A stretch of DNA of 64,000 nt from assembly GCF_900129845.1 (NCBI RefSeq), contig NZ_FQXB01000006.1, forward strand, positions 1-64,000. The letters are read 5' to 3'. The notes beneath the pieces are model-generated. The model was not told the DNA's origin, made no database searches, and worked only from the letters and a program-made list of their open reading frames with translations. Position 1 is the first letter of the stretch; each line of letters begins with the position of its first letter. This document shows, one piece after another, positions 41,418-51,148 of this stretch. The stretch comes from Cognatiyoonia sediminum (lineage in GTDB: Bacteria > Pseudomonadota > Alphaproteobacteria > Rhodobacterales > Rhodobacteraceae). Made by a program: the position numbers and the translations under genes.

Positions 41418-42095
41418 ATGCAACGCTTGGGGCGTGCCATCAACACATTCGAAGAGACAGCCATTGCCGTCATTCTCGGCCTTATGACTGTCATCACCTT
41501 CATCAACGTCGTTTTGCGATATGGGTTCGGATCATCCCTCTTATGGGGTCTTGAGGTCGTTACCATCCTGTTCGCTTGGCTCGTGCTCTTTGGCATAAGC
41601 TACGGCGTCAAAGTCACAGCTCACCTTGGCGTAGACGCCGTGACCAACATCGTATCCCAACCTGTCAAAAAGATCATGCTCTACCTCTCTTGCATAGCCT
41701 GTTTGGCCTATGCCTTGCTGCTCATGAAGGGGTCTTGGGATTACTACGCGAATTTCGCCAATATGCCGCAGACGACGGGCCGCTGGTTCCCCACAGGCCT
41801 TCAAGAGATGCGGATACAAGACTTCCGAGGCTACAAACCAACGGTTCAAGTTCCTATTCCTGAATGGACCCGTGGCACCTTAGAAAGCTGGCTGTTGATC
41901 GAAGGCGATGATCCCTTTGAAAAGCTGCCTGTCGCGATCCCTTATATGATCGTTCCCATCGGCGCCGCACTGCTCCTGTTCCGCTTCATGCAAGCCACGA
42001 TCCGCGTGATCAAAGGCGAGCAGGACAGCCTGATCGTCAGCCATGAGGCCGAAGAGGCCATCGACGAACTCGAAGCTCAAAGACAAGGCAACTAA
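41418..42095 (+). CDS. dctQ: TRAP transporter small permease DctQ
   Basis: 225-aa inner-membrane subunit. Four predicted helices: about 12-32, 38-62, 82-105 and 165-190. WGLEVVTILFAWLVLFGISYGVKVTAHLGVDAVT is the conserved family region. A hydrophilic insert of about 55 residues between helices 3 and 4 (MPQTTGRWFPTGLQ onwards) and a charged C-terminal tail make it longer than the usual ~160-170 aa. The dctM start lies 4 bp after its stop. Confidence 0.92.
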   Translation: MQRLGRAINTFEETAIAVILGLMTVITFINVVLRYGFGSSLLWGLEVVTILFAWLVLFGISYGVKVTAHLGVDAVTNIVSQPVKKIMLYLSCIACLAYALLLMKGSWDYYANFANMPQTTGRWFPTGLQEMRIQDFRGYKPTVQVPIPEWTRGTLESWLLIEGDDPFEKLPVAIPYMIVPIGAALLLFRFMQATIRVIKGEQDSLIVSHEAEEAIDELEAQRQGN

Positions 42096-42099
42096 GACC

Positions 42100-43521
42100 A
42101 TGGAAGTCATACTCCTATTTACCATGATCATTGGCTTGTTGCTGATCGGCGTGCCTATCGCCGTGTCCCTAGGCCTCAGCTCGATCATCTTCCTGCTTGT
42201 GTTCTCTGACACGTCGCTCGCCTCAATCGCGCAGAGCTTTTATCAAGCCATGGCAGGCCACTACACATTGCTCGCGATCCCGTTTTTCATCCTCGCTTCG
42301 ACCTTCATGTCGACCGGCGGCGTGGCCAAACGGATCATCCGGTTCTCCATCGCTTGCGTTGGCCATCTCCAAGGCGGGCTCGCCATCGCAGGTGTTCTCG
42401 CTTGTATGATGTTCGCCGCCTTGTCTGGGTCTTCCCCAGCCACCGTTGTCGCTATCGGTACCATCGTGATCGCAGCGATGAAGCAGGTCGGCTACACCAA
42501 AGAATTTGCGGCTGGCGTGATCTGTAACGCCGGTACGCTGGGCATCCTGATCCCACCGTCCATCGTGATGGTCGTTTACGCCAGCGCCACCGACGTTTCT
42601 GTCGGCCGGATGTTCCTCGCCGGCGTGATCCCCGGCATCCTCGCCGGTGTCATGTTGATGGTCACGATCTACATCTTGGCCCGCATTCGCAACATGCCCA
42701 AAGGCGAATGGAAAGGCTGGGGAGAGATCTTTGACAGCCTGCGCGACGCCTTCTGGGGCCTTCTTCTGATCGGGATCATCATGGGCGGCATCTACGGTCA
42801 TCCGTGGTACACACCGTCGCTCGGAATGTACTGGCGGCCCGGGGCCTTCACCCCAACCGAAGCTGCCGCAGTCGCCGCGATCTACGCCTTCTTTGTCGCA
42901 ACATTCATCTACCGCGACATGGGGCCACTCGCCCCGGCAGAGGAGGGCGGGCGCCCACGGTCTCTCTTCACTGCCCCGTGGGCCCTGATCACCGCACCGT
43001 TCCACAAAGACACGCGCACCGCGCTGTTCGAAGGCGGCAAACTGACCATTACCCTGATGTTCATCATCGCCAACGCGCTGATCCTCAAGCACGTGTTGAC
43101 CGACGAACAAGTGCCACAACACATCGCAGAGGCGATGCTGGCTGCGGGTCTTGGCCCAATCACCTTCCTGATTGTGGTCAACGTGATCCTTCTGATCGGC
43201 GGTCAGTTCATGGAACCATCGGGCCTTTTGGTCATCGTGGCGCCACTCGTCTTCCCAATCGCCATTGAGCTTGGCATCGACCCGATTCACCTCGGCATCA
43301 TCATGGTCGTAAACATGGAAATCGGGATGATCACACCGCCCGTGGGTCTCAACCTCTTCGTCACCTCTGGCGTGGCAGGAATGCCCATGATGGCCGTGGT
43401 CCGCGCAGCGGCGCCATTCTTGGCTGTGCTCTTCGTCTTCCTGATCTTGGTGACCTACATACCCGCCATCTCGATCTGGCTGCCGACCCTGATGATGGGG
43501 CCAGAGATCATCGTCAGATAG
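42100..43521 (+). CDS. dctM: TRAP transporter large permease DctM
   Basis: 473 aa from ATG 42100. About 12-14 membrane segments form the sodium-coupled substrate pathway. Family motifs: SMSSGGVAKR-like FMSTGGVAKR, GTLGILIPPSIVMVVYA, GQFMEPSGLLVIVAPL and GMITPPVGLNLFV. A cytoplasmic loop of about 60 residues precedes the second half. Last gene of dctPQM; a long hairpin follows at 43524. Confidence 0.95.
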   Translation: MEVILLFTMIIGLLLIGVPIAVSLGLSSIIFLLVFSDTSLASIAQSFYQAMAGHYTLLAIPFFILASTFMSTGGVAKRIIRFSIACVGHLQGGLAIAGVLACMMFAALSGSSPATVVAIGTIVIAAMKQVGYTKEFAAGVICNAGTLGILIPPSIVMVVYASATDVSVGRMFLAGVIPGILAGVMLMVTIYILARIRNMPKGEWKGWGEIFDSLRDAFWGLLLIGIIMGGIYGHPWYTPSLGMYWRPGAFTPTEAAAVAAIYAFFVATFIYRDMGPLAPAEEGGRPRSLFTAPWALITAPFHKDTRTALFEGGKLTITLMFIIANALILKHVLTDEQVPQHIAEAMLAAGLGPITFLIVVNVILLIGGQFMEPSGLLVIVAPLVFPIAIELGIDPIHLGIIMVVNMEIGMITPPVGLNLFVTSGVAGMPMMAVVRAAAPFLAVLFVFLILVTYIPAISIWLPTLMMGPEIIVR

Positions 43522-43523
43522 AT

Positions 43524-43549
43524 TTGGGCTAGCGGTTGCGCTGGCCCAA
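43524..43549 (+). terminator. Hairpin after dctPQM
   Basis: TTGGGCTAGCG (43524-43534) pairs with CGCTGGCCCAA (43539-43549), 11 pairs with one G-U, loop GTTG, starting 3 bp after the dctM stop. There is no T-tract, so it may act as a 3'-end stabiliser or weak terminator before the photolyase-like gene. Confidence 0.6.
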
Positions 43550-43607
43550 TCCACATTGCTCTGTATCCCCTTTGGCCTAGATGTTGGGTCAGCCGAAGGG
43601 GACGTCG

Positions 43608-45122
43608 ATGCAAATCGTTTGGTTCAAACGAGACCTCAGAATTCAGGATAACCGCGCCCTCGCGTGCGCCGCCCAACGCGGGCCGGTCCTGCCGCTTTAC
43701 GTGGTGGAACCAGAGCTTTGGGCCCAACCCGATATGTCAGCCCGCCAATGGGCCTTCATTGCAGAAAGCCTGACAGAACTGGCCGACGATCTAGCCCAAC
43801 TTGGCCAACCATTGATCATCCATACTGGCGATGTGTGCGACGTGCTGGCGGAACTGGCCCGCACCTTCGGCATCACCTATCTTTGGTCACACGAAGAAAC
43901 TGGCAACGACTGGACCTTCCAGCGCGATAAACGCGTAGCACAATGGTGCCGCGCGAACGGTATCCAATGGCATGAGGTGCAAAACCACGGCGTGCAGCGC
44001 AAACTGGCCAGCCGCAACGGCTGGGCCGATGGGTGGGATCGTTTCATGGCGGAACCTGTGGAGACCGTCGCAGCCATCAAACCAGTCACTAATGATCCGG
44101 CGGTCATCCCCAGCCTGCCGCTTCCGCCTGATCAATGCCCCCACCGCCAGCTAGGTGGTCGGTCCAATGGCCTCGAACGCCTGGAAAGCTTTCTGACCCA
44201 AAGAGGCGAACACTATCGCAGCGAGATGTCGTCGCCGTTGGAAGGCGCTACATCCTGCTCGCGCCTCTCGCCACACCTTGCTTGGGGTACACTCTCGATG
44301 CGCGAAGTTACGCAAACCACATGGCAACGACAACGCGACCTTATAGCTTCGCCCACACCTACGGGCGGTTGGCGCAAATCCATGACCTCGTTCAATGGTC
44401 GCCTCCACTGGCACTGCCATTTCATCCAAAAGCTGGAAGATGATCCAAAGATCGAGTTTGAAAACTTCCATCCTGCTTACAACGGCATTCGCCCGTCAGA
44501 GCCTGATCAAACCCGCCTGACCGCGTGGGAAAACGGTGAAACCGGCCTTCCGTTTCTCGACGCTTGTATGCGCTGCCTGCGCGCCACCGGCTGGCTGAAC
44601 TTCCGAATGCGCGCGATGGTCATGGCGACAGCCAGCTATCACCTCTGGCTCCATTGGCGCGATCCGGGGCTGGCGCTGGCGCGGATGTTCACCGACTACG
44701 AACCCGGCATCCATTGGAGCCAGGTGCAAATGCAATCGGGCACCACAGGCATCAACACAGTCCGCATCTACAACCCAGTGAAGCAAGGTTACGATCAAGA
44801 TCCAACTGGAGCTTTCACCCGCCGCTGGGTGCCGGAGCTTGCGCATCTGGACGACAAGATCTTACAGGAACCGTGGCTGTCTGACGATGCAGGGCACATC
44901 CTTGGCTGCAGTTACCCCGAACCGATCATCGATCACAAAGCCGCTGCCAAAGCCGCCCGAGAAAAGATCTGGGCCGTGCGCAAAGGCGACGGCTTTCGCG
45001 CCGAAGCGGATCACATCCAAAACAAACACGGCAGCCGCAAAAGCGGCGTCCGCCATCGCGGCCAACGCCCAAAGAAAAAGAGCGCCACAAAGGGCGCTCA
45101 ATTATCGTTTGGATTTGATTAG
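43608..45122 (+). CDS. Photolyase/cryptochrome-family flavoprotein
   Basis: 504 aa from ATG 43608 (MQIVWFKRDLR is the canonical N-terminus; AAGGGG lies upstream). The N-terminal antenna-binding alpha/beta domain spans about 1-130. The C-terminal FAD domain has TGLPFLDACMRCLRATGWLNFRMRAM broken by variation, then SGTTGINTVRIYNPVKQG and TRRWVPEL. The block HWSQVQMQSGTTG replaces the usual NWQW...G sequence of CPD photolyases, so this is a divergent clade and its lesion specificity is unclear. The last ~60 residues are Lys/Arg-rich. Its 3' end contains the terminator of the convergent nqr operon. Confidence 0.85.
   Translation: MQIVWFKRDLRIQDNRALACAAQRGPVLPLYVVEPELWAQPDMSARQWAFIAESLTELADDLAQLGQPLIIHTGDVCDVLAELARTFGITYLWSHEETGNDWTFQRDKRVAQWCRANGIQWHEVQNHGVQRKLASRNGWADGWDRFMAEPVETVAAIKPVTNDPAVIPSLPLPPDQCPHRQLGGRSNGLERLESFLTQRGEHYRSEMSSPLEGATSCSRLSPHLAWGTLSMREVTQTTWQRQRDLIASPTPTGGWRKSMTSFNGRLHWHCHFIQKLEDDPKIEFENFHPAYNGIRPSEPDQTRLTAWENGETGLPFLDACMRCLRATGWLNFRMRAMVMATASYHLWLHWRDPGLALARMFTDYEPGIHWSQVQMQSGTTGINTVRIYNPVKQGYDQDPTGAFTRRWVPELAHLDDKILQEPWLSDDAGHILGCSYPEPIIDHKAAAKAAREKIWAVRKGDGFRAEADHIQNKHGSRKSGVRHRGQRPKKKSATKGAQLSFGFD
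45071..45099 (-). terminator. Intrinsic terminator of the nqr operon
   Basis: GAGCGCC (45080-45086) pairs with GGCGCTC (45093-45099). On the minus strand the hairpin is followed by TTTTTCTTT, the complement of 45071-45079. It lies 27 bp beyond the nqrF stop but inside the coding end of the convergent photolyase-like gene. Confidence 0.85.
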
Positions 45123-45125
45123 GGT

Positions 45126-46349
45126 TTAACCCCCAAAATCGTCCAACATGATGTCCTCGCGGTCTACACCCAGCTCGACCAACATGTTGATACAGGACGA
45201 GTTCATGATGGGCGGCCCACACATATAGAATTCGCAATCCTCAGGGGCTGGATGATCCTTGAGGTATTCGTCGTGCAACACGTTATGGATGAAGCCAGTG
45301 TAGCCGTCCCAATCATCTTCCGGCATCGCGTCAGACAGGGCGACATGCCATGTAAAGTTCGGGAACTCCGCTGCCAACTCGTCGAAATCTTCGACAAAGA
45401 ACATCTCTTTCTTCGACCGCGCACCATACCAGAACGTGATCTTCCGATCGCGGTTTTTCAGGCGCTTCAACTGATCAAAGATGTGGCTGCGCATCGGGGC
45501 CATGCCTGCGCCACCACCGATGAATACCATTTCTTTCTGCGTATCACGGGCGAAAAACTCGCCAAACGGACCAGAGATCGTGACCTTATCACCGGGCTTG
45601 AGGTTGAAGATGTAGGAGGACATCTGCCCAGCCGGAATGCCAGTTGATCCCGGAGGAGGCGAGGCCACGCGTACATTCAACATGATCAACCCCTTTTCAT
45701 CGGGGTAGTTCGCCATGGAATAAGCGCGCTCAATCGGCTCTGGCACCGTGGAGTCATACTGCCACAAGTTAAACCTGTCCCAGTCCTCTCGGTATTCTTC
45801 CTGAACATCAAAATCGGTGTACTTGAGCGAATGCGCAGGCGCTTCAATCTGGATATAACCACCGGCGCGGAAGTTCACGTCTTCGCCTTCTGGCAACTCG
45901 AGAACCAAGTTTTTGATGAAGGTCGCCACGTTTTCGTTGGAACGCACGGTGCATTCCCACTTCTTCACGCCGAACACCTCTTCGGGCACTTCGACTTCCA
46001 TGTCCTGCTTTACGGCGACCTGACACGACAAGCGGTCCCCACCGGCAGCATCGCGTTTGGTGATATGGCCTTCTTCCGTCGGCAAGATCGACCCACCGCC
46101 AGAATGGATTTTCACACGGCACTGCGCACAGGTTCCACCACCACCACAGGCTGACGGTACGAACAGCTTCTGTTCCGCCAATGTTTGCAACAGCTTGCCA
46201 CCCGCGGGCACCGAGATGGTTTTCTCACCATTGATCGTGATGTTCACGTTGCCCGATGACACCAACCGCGACCGCGCGGCGAGGATGATCGTCACCAAAG
46301 CCAGAACGATCAATGTGAAGAGAATGATGCCTAACCCAAAGGTTTCCAT
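45126..46349 (-). CDS. nqrF: Na+-translocating NADH:quinone reductase subunit F
   Basis: 407-aa electron-entry subunit: one N-terminal helix (residues 3-25), a 2Fe-2S ferredoxin domain with C-x5-C-x2-C in [12 protein letters not shown] and a later Cys in RLSCQVAV, an FAD domain ([13 protein letters not shown]) and a C-terminal NADH domain ([31 protein letters not shown]). It oxidises NADH. Last gene of nqrABCDEF. Confidence 0.97.
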   Translation of the reverse strand: METFGLGIILFTLIVLALVTIILAARSRLVSSGNVNITINGEKTISVPAGGKLLQTLAEQKLFVPSACGGGGTCAQCRVKIHSGGGSILPTEEGHITKRDAAGGDRLSCQVAVKQDMEVEVPEEVFGVKKWECTVRSNENVATFIKNLVLELPEGEDVNFRAGGYIQIEAPAHSLKYTDFDVQEEYREDWDRFNLWQYDSTVPEPIERAYSMANYPDEKGLIMLNVRVASPPPGSTGIPAGQMSSYIFNLKPGDKVTISGPFGEFFARDTQKEMVFIGGGAGMAPMRSHIFDQLKRLKNRDRKITFWYGARSKKEMFFVEDFDELAAEFPNFTWHVALSDAMPEDDWDGYTGFIHNVLHDEYLKDHPAPEDCEFYMCGPPIMNSSCINMLVELGVDREDIMLDDFGG

Positions 46350-46361
46350 ATCAAGTGCCTC

Positions 46362-46970
46362 TTACAGTTTCACGCCAGAGAAGGACATGAACGCCATGGC
46401 CATCAGGCCAGCGGTGATAAACGTAATGCCGAGGCCCTGAAGACCATCGGGAATGTCAGAATACTTCAGCTTTTCGCGCACTCCTGCCATCGCGGTGATC
46501 GCCAAGGCCCAGCCGAACCCAGACGACAGACCATAAGTGACGCTTTCGCCAAAATCATAGCCGCGCTCAACCATGAACAGCGACCCACCAAGGATCGCGC
46601 AGTTCACCGTAATCAGCGGTAGGAACACGCCCAAAGCGTTGTAGAGCGGAGGGAAGTATTTATCCAAAACCATCTCTAGGATCTGAACCAGCGCTGCGAT
46701 CACCCCGATGTAGGAGATCAAGCCCAGGAAGGTCAGGTCAACATCAGGGAAACCAGCCCACGCCAAGGCACCTGGGGCCAGCAGATAGTTCAGGATCAGA
46801 TTGTTTGCAGGCACAGTGATCGCCTGCACAATCATCACCGAAATCCCCAACCCAATAGCGGTAGAGATTTTCTTGGATACAGCGATGAACGTACACATGC
46901 CCAAAAAGAAGGCCAGTGCGAGGTTCTCAACAAAGATCGCCTTTACGGCAAGGGCTAGATAACCTTCCAT
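46362..46970 (-). CDS. nqrE: Na+-NQR subunit E
   Basis: 202-aa integral membrane subunit with six helices, related to NqrD and RnfA. Conserved [19 protein letters not shown] carries one of the membrane Cys that bind the intramembrane iron-sulfur centre shared with Nqr[16 protein letters not shown] carries another. Its start shares one base with the nqrD stop. Confidence 0.96.
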   Translation of the reverse strand: MEGYLALAVKAIFVENLALAFFLGMCTFIAVSKKISTAIGLGISVMIVQAITVPANNLILNYLLAPGALAWAGFPDVDLTFLGLISYIGVIAALVQILEMVLDKYFPPLYNALGVFLPLITVNCAILGGSLFMVERGYDFGESVTYGLSSGFGWALAITAMAGVREKLKYSDIPDGLQGLGITFITAGLMAMAFMSFSGVKL

Positions 46971-47623
46971 CAGTGCGCATCCACCGTTTGAATTTTGTAT
47001 TCACGCTCTTCTACCTGAGCCGGTTTCCACGCGCGGAACGCCCAGATGATCAGCCCGATGATAAAGAACGCGGACGGCGGCAGAAGTAGCATTCCATTGG
47101 GCACGTACCAGCCACCGTTGTTGACAGTTTCAAAGATTGTGACGCCAAACAGGCTGCCAGAGCCAAAGAGCTCTCGGATAAAGCCGACCAACATCAGGAT
47201 CAGCCCATAGCCCAACCCGTTTCCAACCCCATCGATAAAGCTATCAATTGGTGGGTTCTTCATCGCAAAGGCTTCGGCTCGACCCATCACGATACAGTTG
47301 GTGATGATCAGGCCAACGAAGACAGACAAGGTCTTCGAAATCTCAAACGCATAGGCTTTGAGGATTTGGTCCACCAAGATCACCAAAGACGCGATAATCA
47401 CCATCTGCACGATGATCCGGATTGATCCCGGAATGTGGTTGCGAATGATCGAGATGAACATCGACGCAAAGGCCGTCACAAACGTCACCGCGATGGTCAT
47501 GACCAAGGCCACTTGCATCGAAGAGGTCACCGCAAGCGCCGAACAAATGCCCAGAACTTGCAAGGTGATCGGGTTGTTGTCGACCAAGGGATCGACCAGC
47601 ATTTCTCTACGCTTATGGGCCAT
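46970..47623 (-). CDS. nqrD: Na+-NQR subunit D
   Basis: 217-aa membrane subunit with six helices. [19 protein letters not shown] and [20 protein letters not shown] hold the conserved Cys residues of the intramembrane iron site. It overlaps nqrC and nqrE by one base each, so translation is coupled. Confidence 0.96.
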   Translation of the reverse strand: MAHKRREMLVDPLVDNNPITLQVLGICSALAVTSSMQVALVMTIAVTFVTAFASMFISIIRNHIPGSIRIIVQMVIIASLVILVDQILKAYAFEISKTLSVFVGLIITNCIVMGRAEAFAMKNPPIDSFIDGVGNGLGYGLILMLVGFIRELFGSGSLFGVTIFETVNNGGWYVPNGMLLLPPSAFFIIGLIIWAFRAWKPAQVEEREYKIQTVDAH

Positions 47624-48438
47624 TACACATTCCCCGCTTTGAGATTATCTAGGAAAAGACTAAACCCAGCTTCTCCCATCCAGAAATTAACAAGATTGTG
47701 TACACCATCACTTGTCAGCGTCGCGCCAGCAAGGGCATCAACATGATAGTCAGGGCCTGCAGGCGTCACTGCTTTGGATACATTGATCTGCAAGATCTCG
47801 TCTTCGTCTTCGAGCTTTTTGCCGTTCCATTGGGCTTTCCAGAGCGGATTGTCGACCTCCGCACCTAGCCCGGGCGTTTCGCCGTGCTCATAGAACTGCA
47901 AACCGTAGATATCGTTTCCGTTGTTCTCCAGCGCGATGTAGCCGTAGAGGGTCGACCACAGACCATAGCCGTAAATTGGCAAAACCACCTTATCGATTGA
48001 TCCGGCCTCATCGCGCAGCAAATAAACCGTTACGAATTTGCTTTGGCGGCCAATACCTGCTGGATCGTCTTCCAATTCAACGGAAAGCTCCGGGTCATCA
48101 GCAGCAGCGCGGTCGTCGAACGTTGTTGCATCGAATGCGTCGGTAAATTCACCCGTCGCCAGTTCAAGTACATGTGGTTCAAAGGCTGCAAAGGCCTCAA
48201 CCACGTCTTCTTCGGGGTCGTAAACACCAGCGACTTGCAAAATGTTGATCTGCTTGTCTTTGAGAGCGTTCACTTCTTGCAGCGGACGCAAGGCAACCGC
48301 AGCCGCCGATACGACCATCGATGCCACAAGGCAAACGGCGACCGCCACAAAGATGGTCTTGGAAATGGAGTCTGCGGGTTGTGCTAGGAAGCGACCGATT
48401 GGGCCCTTGGAGGCATCTTGCTGTTGTTCGTCAGACAT
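47623..48438 (-). CDS. nqrC: Na+-NQR subunit C
   Basis: 271 aa from ATG 48438, overlapping the nqrB end; the open frame to 48522 lies inside nqrB. One N-terminal helix (about 24-46), then a periplasmic FMN-binding domain. The flavinylation motif reads [10 protein letters not shown], where the consensus for the ApbE target is D-G-x-S/T-G-A-T: the acceptor Thr is kept but Gly and Ser are both Ala. Function in electron transfer is otherwise as expected. Confidence 0.95.
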   Translation of the reverse strand: MSDEQQQDASKGPIGRFLAQPADSISKTIFVAVAVCLVASMVVSAAAVALRPLQEVNALKDKQINILQVAGVYDPEEDVVEAFAAFEPHVLELATGEFTDAFDATTFDDRAAADDPELSVELEDDPAGIGRQSKFVTVYLLRDEAGSIDKVVLPIYGYGLWSTLYGYIALENNGNDIYGLQFYEHGETPGLGAEVDNPLWKAQWNGKKLEDEDEILQINVSKAVTPAGPDYHVDALAGATLTSDGVHNLVNFWMGEAGFSLFLDNLKAGNV

Positions 48439-49630
48439 GACGCTTAGCCCTCCGCTTGATGTTGGCCTGAACGACAAAGTAGTCGATAAGCGGCGCAAAT
48501 ACGTTTCCGAACAAGATCGCAAGCATCATGCCCTCAGGGAAGGCGGGGTTAATCACACGGATCATCACAACCATGAAACCGATCAACGCACCGTAGATGT
48601 AACGGCCCAAATTCGTGTGCGATCCGGACACAGGCTCGGTCACCATAAAAACCAGCCCAAAGGCATATCCGCCCAGCACAAGGTGCCAATACCACGGCAT
48701 CGCGAACATCGGATTGGTGTCAGACCCAATCCAATTCAATAGAAGAGAGAAACCAATCATCCCACCAAGACACCCGACCACCATGCGGTAGTTGGCGATC
48801 TTGGTCATCAGTAGGAATGCCAATCCAAGAAGCGCTGCAACAGTTGACGTCTCGCCAAGTGACCCCGGAATAAACCCAAGGAAACTGTCCCACCACGTGA
48901 TCCCATGTGCCGCAAGTTCTTGAACGCCATCTGCAGCAGTAACGGCAAGCGCGGTTGCACCCGTGAACCCGTCCACTGGAACCCAAACACTGTCACCAGA
49001 CAATTGCGCAGGATAGGCAAAATAAAGGAACGCGCGGCCGGTCAGTGCAGGGTTCAGGAAGTTTTTGCCCGTACCACCAAAGACTTCTTTCCCGATGATC
49101 ACGCCAAAGATGATGCCTAATGCAACCTGCCAAAGCGGCGTCGTTGCAGGCAAAATCAAGGTGTAAAGCATCGAAGTGACAAGGAAACCTTCGTTGACTT
49201 CGTGCTTGCGTACAGTCGCAAAGATAACCTCACAGATACCACCCGCGACCAAAGTCGTGATGTAAATCGGCAGGAAATACATCAAACCGTGCATCATGTT
49301 CGCAAATGGGTTGGCAGGGTTAAAGCCGATGCGCAGGAACTCGATGATGGATGCCCGCCAACCCGAAGGTCCGAACTCCGCAATCGCGAGGTTCGTCTGA
49401 TATCCCGTGTTATAGAGCGCCATCAGGATACAAGGGATCGTTGCTAGAACCACATAGGTCATGATCCGCTTCATATCGATGTAGCTGCGCGCATGAGGCG
49501 CGGCGGTGGTCACCGTCTTTGGCGTGAAGGCAAAGCTTTCCACCATTTCATAGAGCGGGAAGTATTTCTCCCACTTACCACCTTTTTCGAAGTGCGGCTC
49601 GATCCGGTCAAAGAAGTTACGCAGGCCCAT
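48431..49630 (-). CDS. nqrB: Na+-NQR subunit B
   Basis: 399-aa membrane subunit that carries covalent FMN and riboflavin and forms the sodium path. The flavinylation motif is complete (VDGFTGATAL). GKEVFGGTGKNFLNPALTGRAFLYFAYP and ANMMHGLMYFLPIY are characteristic. It starts 3 bp after nqrA. Confidence 0.96.
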   Translation of the reverse strand: MGLRNFFDRIEPHFEKGGKWEKYFPLYEMVESFAFTPKTVTTAAPHARSYIDMKRIMTYVVLATIPCILMALYNTGYQTNLAIAEFGPSGWRASIIEFLRIGFNPANPFANMMHGLMYFLPIYITTLVAGGICEVIFATVRKHEVNEGFLVTSMLYTLILPATTPLWQVALGIIFGVIIGKEVFGGTGKNFLNPALTGRAFLYFAYPAQLSGDSVWVPVDGFTGATALAVTAADGVQELAAHGITWWDSFLGFIPGSLGETSTVAALLGLAFLLMTKIANYRMVVGCLGGMIGFSLLLNWIGSDTNPMFAMPWYWHLVLGGYAFGLVFMVTEPVSGSHTNLGRYIYGALIGFMVVMIRVINPAFPEGMMLAILFGNVFAPLIDYFVVQANIKRRAKRHV

Positions 49631-49633
49631 CGC

Positions 49634-50977
49634 TTAGCCCTCCTTCTCGATCTTGGTCAGGCAGTCGCGCAGCGCCATGCCGTATTCATATTTTGCAGGG
49701 CAGGCAAAGCCGACCAATCCGAGGTCTTCTTCATCCAGCTCTAAAGCCCCCAACAATTGCGCCTGATCCGTGTCCATCACCAGAAGCGCACGAAGCAATT
49801 GCGTCGGCAGAAAATCTTGCGGCATCAGCCCTTCAAACGTTCCCAAAGGCACCATCGCCCGACGTCCACCGTTCAGATTGGAGGTCAACGGAAACAGTTT
49901 CTTCGAAAAGGCGGAGCCCAAAACAGGTTGCGCTGCATATTTGGACGGCATCGCACGGACCCATCCAAGCGGAATTTGCTTTTTGTCTTCTTCAATAAGC
50001 GTGATCTGCCGTGCGTATCGGCCCAAGTAGGCGGCATCGCCCTCGGCGGCGCGTCCGCTGAGAACGGAGCCTGATATCATTCGGATCGGAGTGTCTGTTG
50101 GCACATCTTGCGCCACCAGATCAGTGACCGACGCCCCAGCGACCGTCCGCACCAACCGTGGATCTTTGCACATCGGCCCGCCGAGGCTGACAATGCACGA
50201 CGCATCATAGGTTCCGGTCAAAATCAATCGGCCAATTACGATCACATCTTGATAACCGATGGTCCAAACAAACTTCTCAGCCAGCGGCGGTTCAAGGAAA
50301 TGCATATGCGTGCCAGCAAGGCCTGCTGGATGCGGGCCCGCAAAGCCAACAGCTTCCACCCCTTCGACTTCATGACCTGGCAGGGTGGTATCGTTGCCTT
50401 GGCAAAGGTATGTCTTGCCTTCGGTCAGCATCGAAACGGTTTCCAATCCCTTCGCAAAGGCTTCGGCATTTTCGTTAATCGCAAGGCTTGGATCAGCGGC
50501 CAAAGGCTCCGTATCCAGCGCTGTCACATAAATCGCGACCGGCGTGCTATCAGGTGCGGGTACTTTAGAATAAGGGCGCGTCCGGAAAGATGTCCAAACA
50601 CCTGCCGCGCACAAACGCTCGACAAGTCCATCGCGCGTCGACGCATCTCCGACAGATGAGAAATCCAACGGTTTGGCCGGTTTCTGATCAACGTCGATCA
50701 CCACGCTAACCAACTTACGTCTCGCCCCACGGTTTACCGCGCGGACCCGACCGGACACAGGCGAAACCACCTTAGCCTCCGGCATGTTCTTGTCAAAGAA
50801 AACGGGAGAGCCTGCGACGACTTGATCACCTTCCGAAACCACCACCCGGGGTTTTAGATCGATGTAGTCATCTCCCAAAACTGCGACGCTTGAGACGGGT
50901 TCGGACGGGCCCACTTCTTGTCGTGGCGCGCCAGTAATTGGTAAGTCCAAGCCTTTGCGGAGCGTAAATTGCTTCAC
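49634..50977 (-). CDS. nqrA: Na+-NQR subunit A
   Basis: 447 aa, start GTG 50977 with GAGG 8 nt upstream; there is no in-frame ATG before it. It begins with the family pattern RKGLDLPITGAP and has RNF-C/lipoyl-like KPRVVVSEGDQVVAGSPVFFDK, and LVGFACPAKYEYG near the end. It is the soluble ubiquinone-site subunit and first gene of the operon. It is divergent from apbE. Confidence 0.96.
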   Translation of the reverse strand: MKQFTLRKGLDLPITGAPRQEVGPSEPVSSVAVLGDDYIDLKPRVVVSEGDQVVAGSPVFFDKNMPEAKVVSPVSGRVRAVNRGARRKLVSVVIDVDQKPAKPLDFSSVGDASTRDGLVERLCAAGVWTSFRTRPYSKVPAPDSTPVAIYVTALDTEPLAADPSLAINENAEAFAKGLETVSMLTEGKTYLCQGNDTTLPGHEVEGVEAVGFAGPHPAGLAGTHMHFLEPPLAEKFVWTIGYQDVIVIGRLILTGTYDASCIVSLGGPMCKDPRLVRTVAGASVTDLVAQDVPTDTPIRMISGSVLSGRAAEGDAAYLGRYARQITLIEEDKKQIPLGWVRAMPSKYAAQPVLGSAFSKKLFPLTSNLNGGRRAMVPLGTFEGLMPQDFLPTQLLRALLVMDTDQAQLLGALELDEEDLGLVGFACPAKYEYGMALRDCLTKIEKEG

Positions 50978-51024
50978 GATTCAAACCTCGGTTTGCGTTT
51001 GTCGTCGGCGTACTATTCCCTTAT

Positions 51025-51047
51025 GGAGGTGGGCGAAACCTCCTTTT
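51025..51047 (+). promoter_or_regulatory. Hairpin with T-run in the apbE leader
   Basis: GGAGGT (51025-51030) pairs with ACCTCC (51038-51043), followed by TTTT. It lies between the nqrA GTG (50977) and the apbE start (51149). A short leader terminator or attenuator for the plus-strand transcript is possible. Confidence 0.4.
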
Positions 51048-51148
51048 ACTCTCTGCTAGTGTTTTTTTCAGAAATGTCCATAAAACACTTGAAGAACGCG
51101 CGAAGATTCGACTACCAGACGCCAGATTTTCGAAAGAAAGGGCACGTT

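Noticed and set aside
42223-43554. 443-aa open frame opposite dctM
   Set aside because: Composition is dominated by Asp/His from the antisense of a hydrophobic gene; no motif, no ribosome site; dctM is certain.
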